DNA from: Paracoccaceae bacterium
GTDB lineage: Bacteria > Pseudomonadota > Alphaproteobacteria > Rhodobacterales > Rhodobacteraceae
Assembly (NCBI GenBank): GCA_002401045.1
Contig: NVSA01000015.1
Coordinates: forward strand, 12,419 to 20,460
Reading direction: 5' to 3'
DNA length: 8,042 nt
A program made the translations under genes and the position numbers. This document shows, piece by piece, positions 7,174 through 8,042 of the stretch; the stretch's first letter is position 1, and each line of letters begins with the position of its first letter. Below the pieces are notes generated by a model. It made no database searches and had not been told where the DNA came from. It saw only the letters and a program-made list of their open reading frames with translations.

Positions 7174-7227
7174 GCGCCTGACCTTCCCCACGGGAAGGCG
7201 CAAATGCGCCTACCCAAGGTCAGGCGC
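7174..7227. repeat. Nested inverted-repeat (branched) element
   Basis: A perfect 12-bp outer stem, GCGCCTGACCTT (7174-7185) with AAGGTCAGGCGC (7216-7227), encloses two further palindromes: CCTTCCC/GGGAAGG (7182-7188 with 7192-7198) and AGGCGC/GCGCCT (7196-7201 with 7206-7211, loop AAAT). The inner stems share bases with each other and with the outer stem, so alternative folds compete. GCGCCT occurs twice and AGGCGC twice. It could be an extrusion-prone cruciform, a transcription-end structure or a mobile palindromic repeat. No U-run follows directly. Confidence 0.6.
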
Positions 7228-7309
7228 TGGTGTTCTTTTGGTGGGTGGTGTTTGGCTATAAGATCTTGCCAATTCCGTAGGTGAAACTGGTAGCTAATAG
7301 CTGTCTCTC

Positions 7310-7366
7310 GGACATTACGGTGTAATGTCCTGCCGACCTATCAATTTCGTTTTACGAAATTAATAG
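7310..7366 (-). repeat. Array unit 1: hairpins A and B
   Basis: Hairpin A pairs GGACATTAC (7310-7318) with GTAATGTCC (7322-7330), 9 perfect pairs and a GGT loop. Hairpin B pairs 7338-7350 (CTATCAATTTCGT) with 7354-7366 (ACGAAATTAATAG), 13 positions with a single C/A mismatch at 7342/7362 and a TTT loop. Confidence 0.8.
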
Positions 7367-7374
7367 CGCCTCTC

Positions 7375-7428
7375 GGGCATTGCTTTGCAATACCCTGCCA
7401 GCCTACTAATTTCGTTCGAAATTAGTAG
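7375..7428 (-). repeat. Array unit 2: hairpins A' and B'
   Basis: Hairpin A' pairs GGGCATTGC (7375-7383) with GCAATACCC (7387-7395), with one C/A mismatch at 7378/7392 and a TTT loop. Hairpin B' pairs CTACTAATTTCG (7403-7414) with CGAAATTAGTAG (7417-7428), 12 perfect pairs and a two-base loop. The right arm of B' contains the carB stop codon and the two codons before it are in or touching the stem. Confidence 0.8.
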
Positions 7429-8042
7429 CTTTGTAACGCCCGTACTTCGATTTCACCCTCAGACATGTTGCGGATCGCTTTGGCAGCCGCATTTGAGGCG
7501 GCGGCGGTGGTGTAGTAGGCGATTTTGCCTCTGAGGGCTTGGCCTCGAATGTCTTTGCTGTCTTCGAGCGACTGGGTGCCTTCGGTGGTGTTGAAAATCA
7601 GATCAACTTCGCCGTTTTTCAAGGTGTCGACGATGTGTGGGCGACCCTCATAGACTTTGTTGGCGCGGGTGTTTGCAACGCCGTTATCCGTCAGCCATGT
7701 GGACGTGCCACCTGTGGCGAGGATGGTAAACCCTAGGCCAGATAGGATTTGTGCCGCTTCCAAAATCAAGCCCGATTTATCGGCAGGTTTGACGGATATG
7801 AACACAGTTCCCGTTTCAGGTAACGGTGTGCCCGCGCCGAGTTGTGATTTCAAAAATGCGCGTTCAAAGGTTTTATCCAATCCCATGACTTCGCCTGTTG
7901 AGCGCATTTCCGGGCCTAACAACGGATCAACACCTGGGAAGCGGTCGAAGGGTAGAACGGCCTCTTTGACCGCGAAATGGTCGGGGCTGGGGGATTTCAG
8001 ATCGAAGGCGGATAGTTTTTCACCTGCCATGATGCGCGCGGC
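7422..8042 (-). CDS. carB: Carbamoyl-phosphate synthase large subunit, C-terminal part
   Basis: This is the last 206 residues of CarB, the large subunit of the synthase that makes carbamoyl phosphate from glutamine-derived ammonia, bicarbonate and two ATP for pyrimidine and arginine synthesis. The frame stays open to the window edge, so the gene's 5' end lies beyond base 8042. Visible are the end of the second ATP-grasp half, with HFAVKEAVLPFDRFPGVDP and LGPEMRSTGEVMG, and then the MGS-like allosteric domain (TVFISVKPADKSG, ILATGGTSTWL, DLIFNTTEG, IRGQALRGKIAYYTT), which in other bacteria binds UMP, IMP or ornithine. The protein ends RALQSY. The full protein would be about 1,080-1,120 residues by family norm. 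The stop codon lies inside a palindrome of the downstream repeat array, so the array reaches to the very end of the coding region. No canonical terminator is seen. Confidence 0.97.
   Translation of the reverse strand, partial: AARIMAGEKLSAFDLKSPSPDHFAVKEAVLPFDRFPGVDPLLGPEMRSTGEVMGLDKTFERAFLKSQLGAGTPLPETGTVFISVKPADKSGLILEAAQILSGLGFTILATGGTSTWLTDNGVANTRANKVYEGRPHIVDTLKNGEVDLIFNTTEGTQSLEDSKDIRGQALRGKIAYYTTAAASNAAAKAIRNMSEGEIEVRALQSY

Larger units (their letters stand above)
7140..7421. other. Structured intergenic region between orphan gene and carB
   Basis: No protein-coding gene is seen in these 282 bases. They hold, left to right, an 8-bp hairpin, a branched 54-base inverted-repeat structure, about 60 bases without clear structure, and a tandem array of palindromes running into the end of carB. 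The piece at 7266-7300 has TTGCCA and TAATAGC at nearly the same spacing as in the array units, and may be a decayed third unit. Confidence 0.6.
7291..7428 (-). repeat. Tandem array of paired hairpins in carB 3' region
   Basis: Two 65-base units follow each other, each with a type A and a type B hairpin, preceded by a partial copy (TAATAGC...CTCTC, 7295-7309). Short linkers between hairpins are conserved: TGCCGAC or TGCCAGC after type A, and CTCTC before it. Three base pairs differ between the units with pairing preserved. The two mismatches are C/A on the + strand, that is G-U in RNA from the - strand. The strand is therefore set as -, making the array the 3' untranslated part of the carB transcript (inference). 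No spacers of CRISPR type, no coding potential and no U-run are seen. Confidence 0.75.

Noticed and set aside
6855..7217. 120-residue frame on the - strand
   Set aside because: It starts inside the branched palindrome and runs antisense through the orphan gene; no ribosome site or recognisable domain.
5700..7260. Target-site duplication around the AT-rich gene
   Set aside because: Reading both flanks by eye I found no matching direct repeats; a computed search would be needed to exclude short ones.
7255..7300. tRNA gene
   Set aside because: GGTGAAACTGGTAGC looks slightly like a D-arm, but no acceptor stem, anticodon arm or T-loop (GTTCRA) is found at the needed spacing.
7291..7428. CRISPR array
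   Set aside because: Repeats are adjacent, each unit is itself palindromic and there are no unique spacers of regular length; no cas gene is near.
7174..7428. Integron attC site or retron ncRNA
   Set aside because: No core GTTRRRY/RYYYAAC boxes were found, and no integrase or reverse transcriptase gene is in the window.

Overview
The window looks like chromosomal DNA of an alphaproteobacterium, most probably a marine Roseobacter-group Rhodobacteraceae. This rests on the style of the proteins (IclR regulator, acetoacetyl-CoA synthetase, a small porin ending in Phe, CarB), on moderate GC in the core genes (33 of 60 bases in one line counted inside the synthetase) and on an outer-membrane porin. 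The genus cannot be fixed from the sequence.

Left part (1-3634, + strand): an IclR-family regulator cut by the window edge, then acetoacetate-CoA ligase, then a short-chain dehydrogenase 12 bases downstream. The last two form a tight operon and the regulator probably controls it. The ligase feeds acetoacetate into central metabolism. The dehydrogenase would be expected to make acetoacetate from 3-hydroxybutyrate, but it lacks the substrate-binding residues of classical 3-hydroxybutyrate dehydrogenase, so its substrate is open.

Middle part (3757-5467): a compact lipase-class-3-like alpha/beta hydrolase on the + strand converges on a porin gene on the - strand. A strong hairpin with A and T tracts on both sides (4402-4435) serves as a bidirectional terminator. 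The porin's upstream region (5468-5801) is shared with the divergently transcribed next gene and holds a perfect 7+7 palindrome.

Right part (5802-8042): an AT-rich orphan gene (5802-7139) encodes a 445-residue protein with a beta-rich N-terminal domain, a long coiled coil, two membrane helices and a charged C-terminal tail. Its base composition sets it apart from its neighbours and suggests horizontal acquisition. I do not recognise its family. The window ends with the 3' end of carB on the - strand.

The 282 bases between the orphan gene and carB are the most unusual DNA here. A hairpin and a nested, branched inverted-repeat structure follow the orphan gene. Next to carB lies a tandem array of two 65-base units, each carrying two hairpins (order A-B-A'-B'). 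Between the units three base pairs change on both sides with pairing kept. The only two mismatches are C/A on the + strand, which become G-U wobbles in RNA of the - strand. This points to a conserved RNA structure in the carB 3' transcript, with the outermost hairpin covering the carB stop codon.
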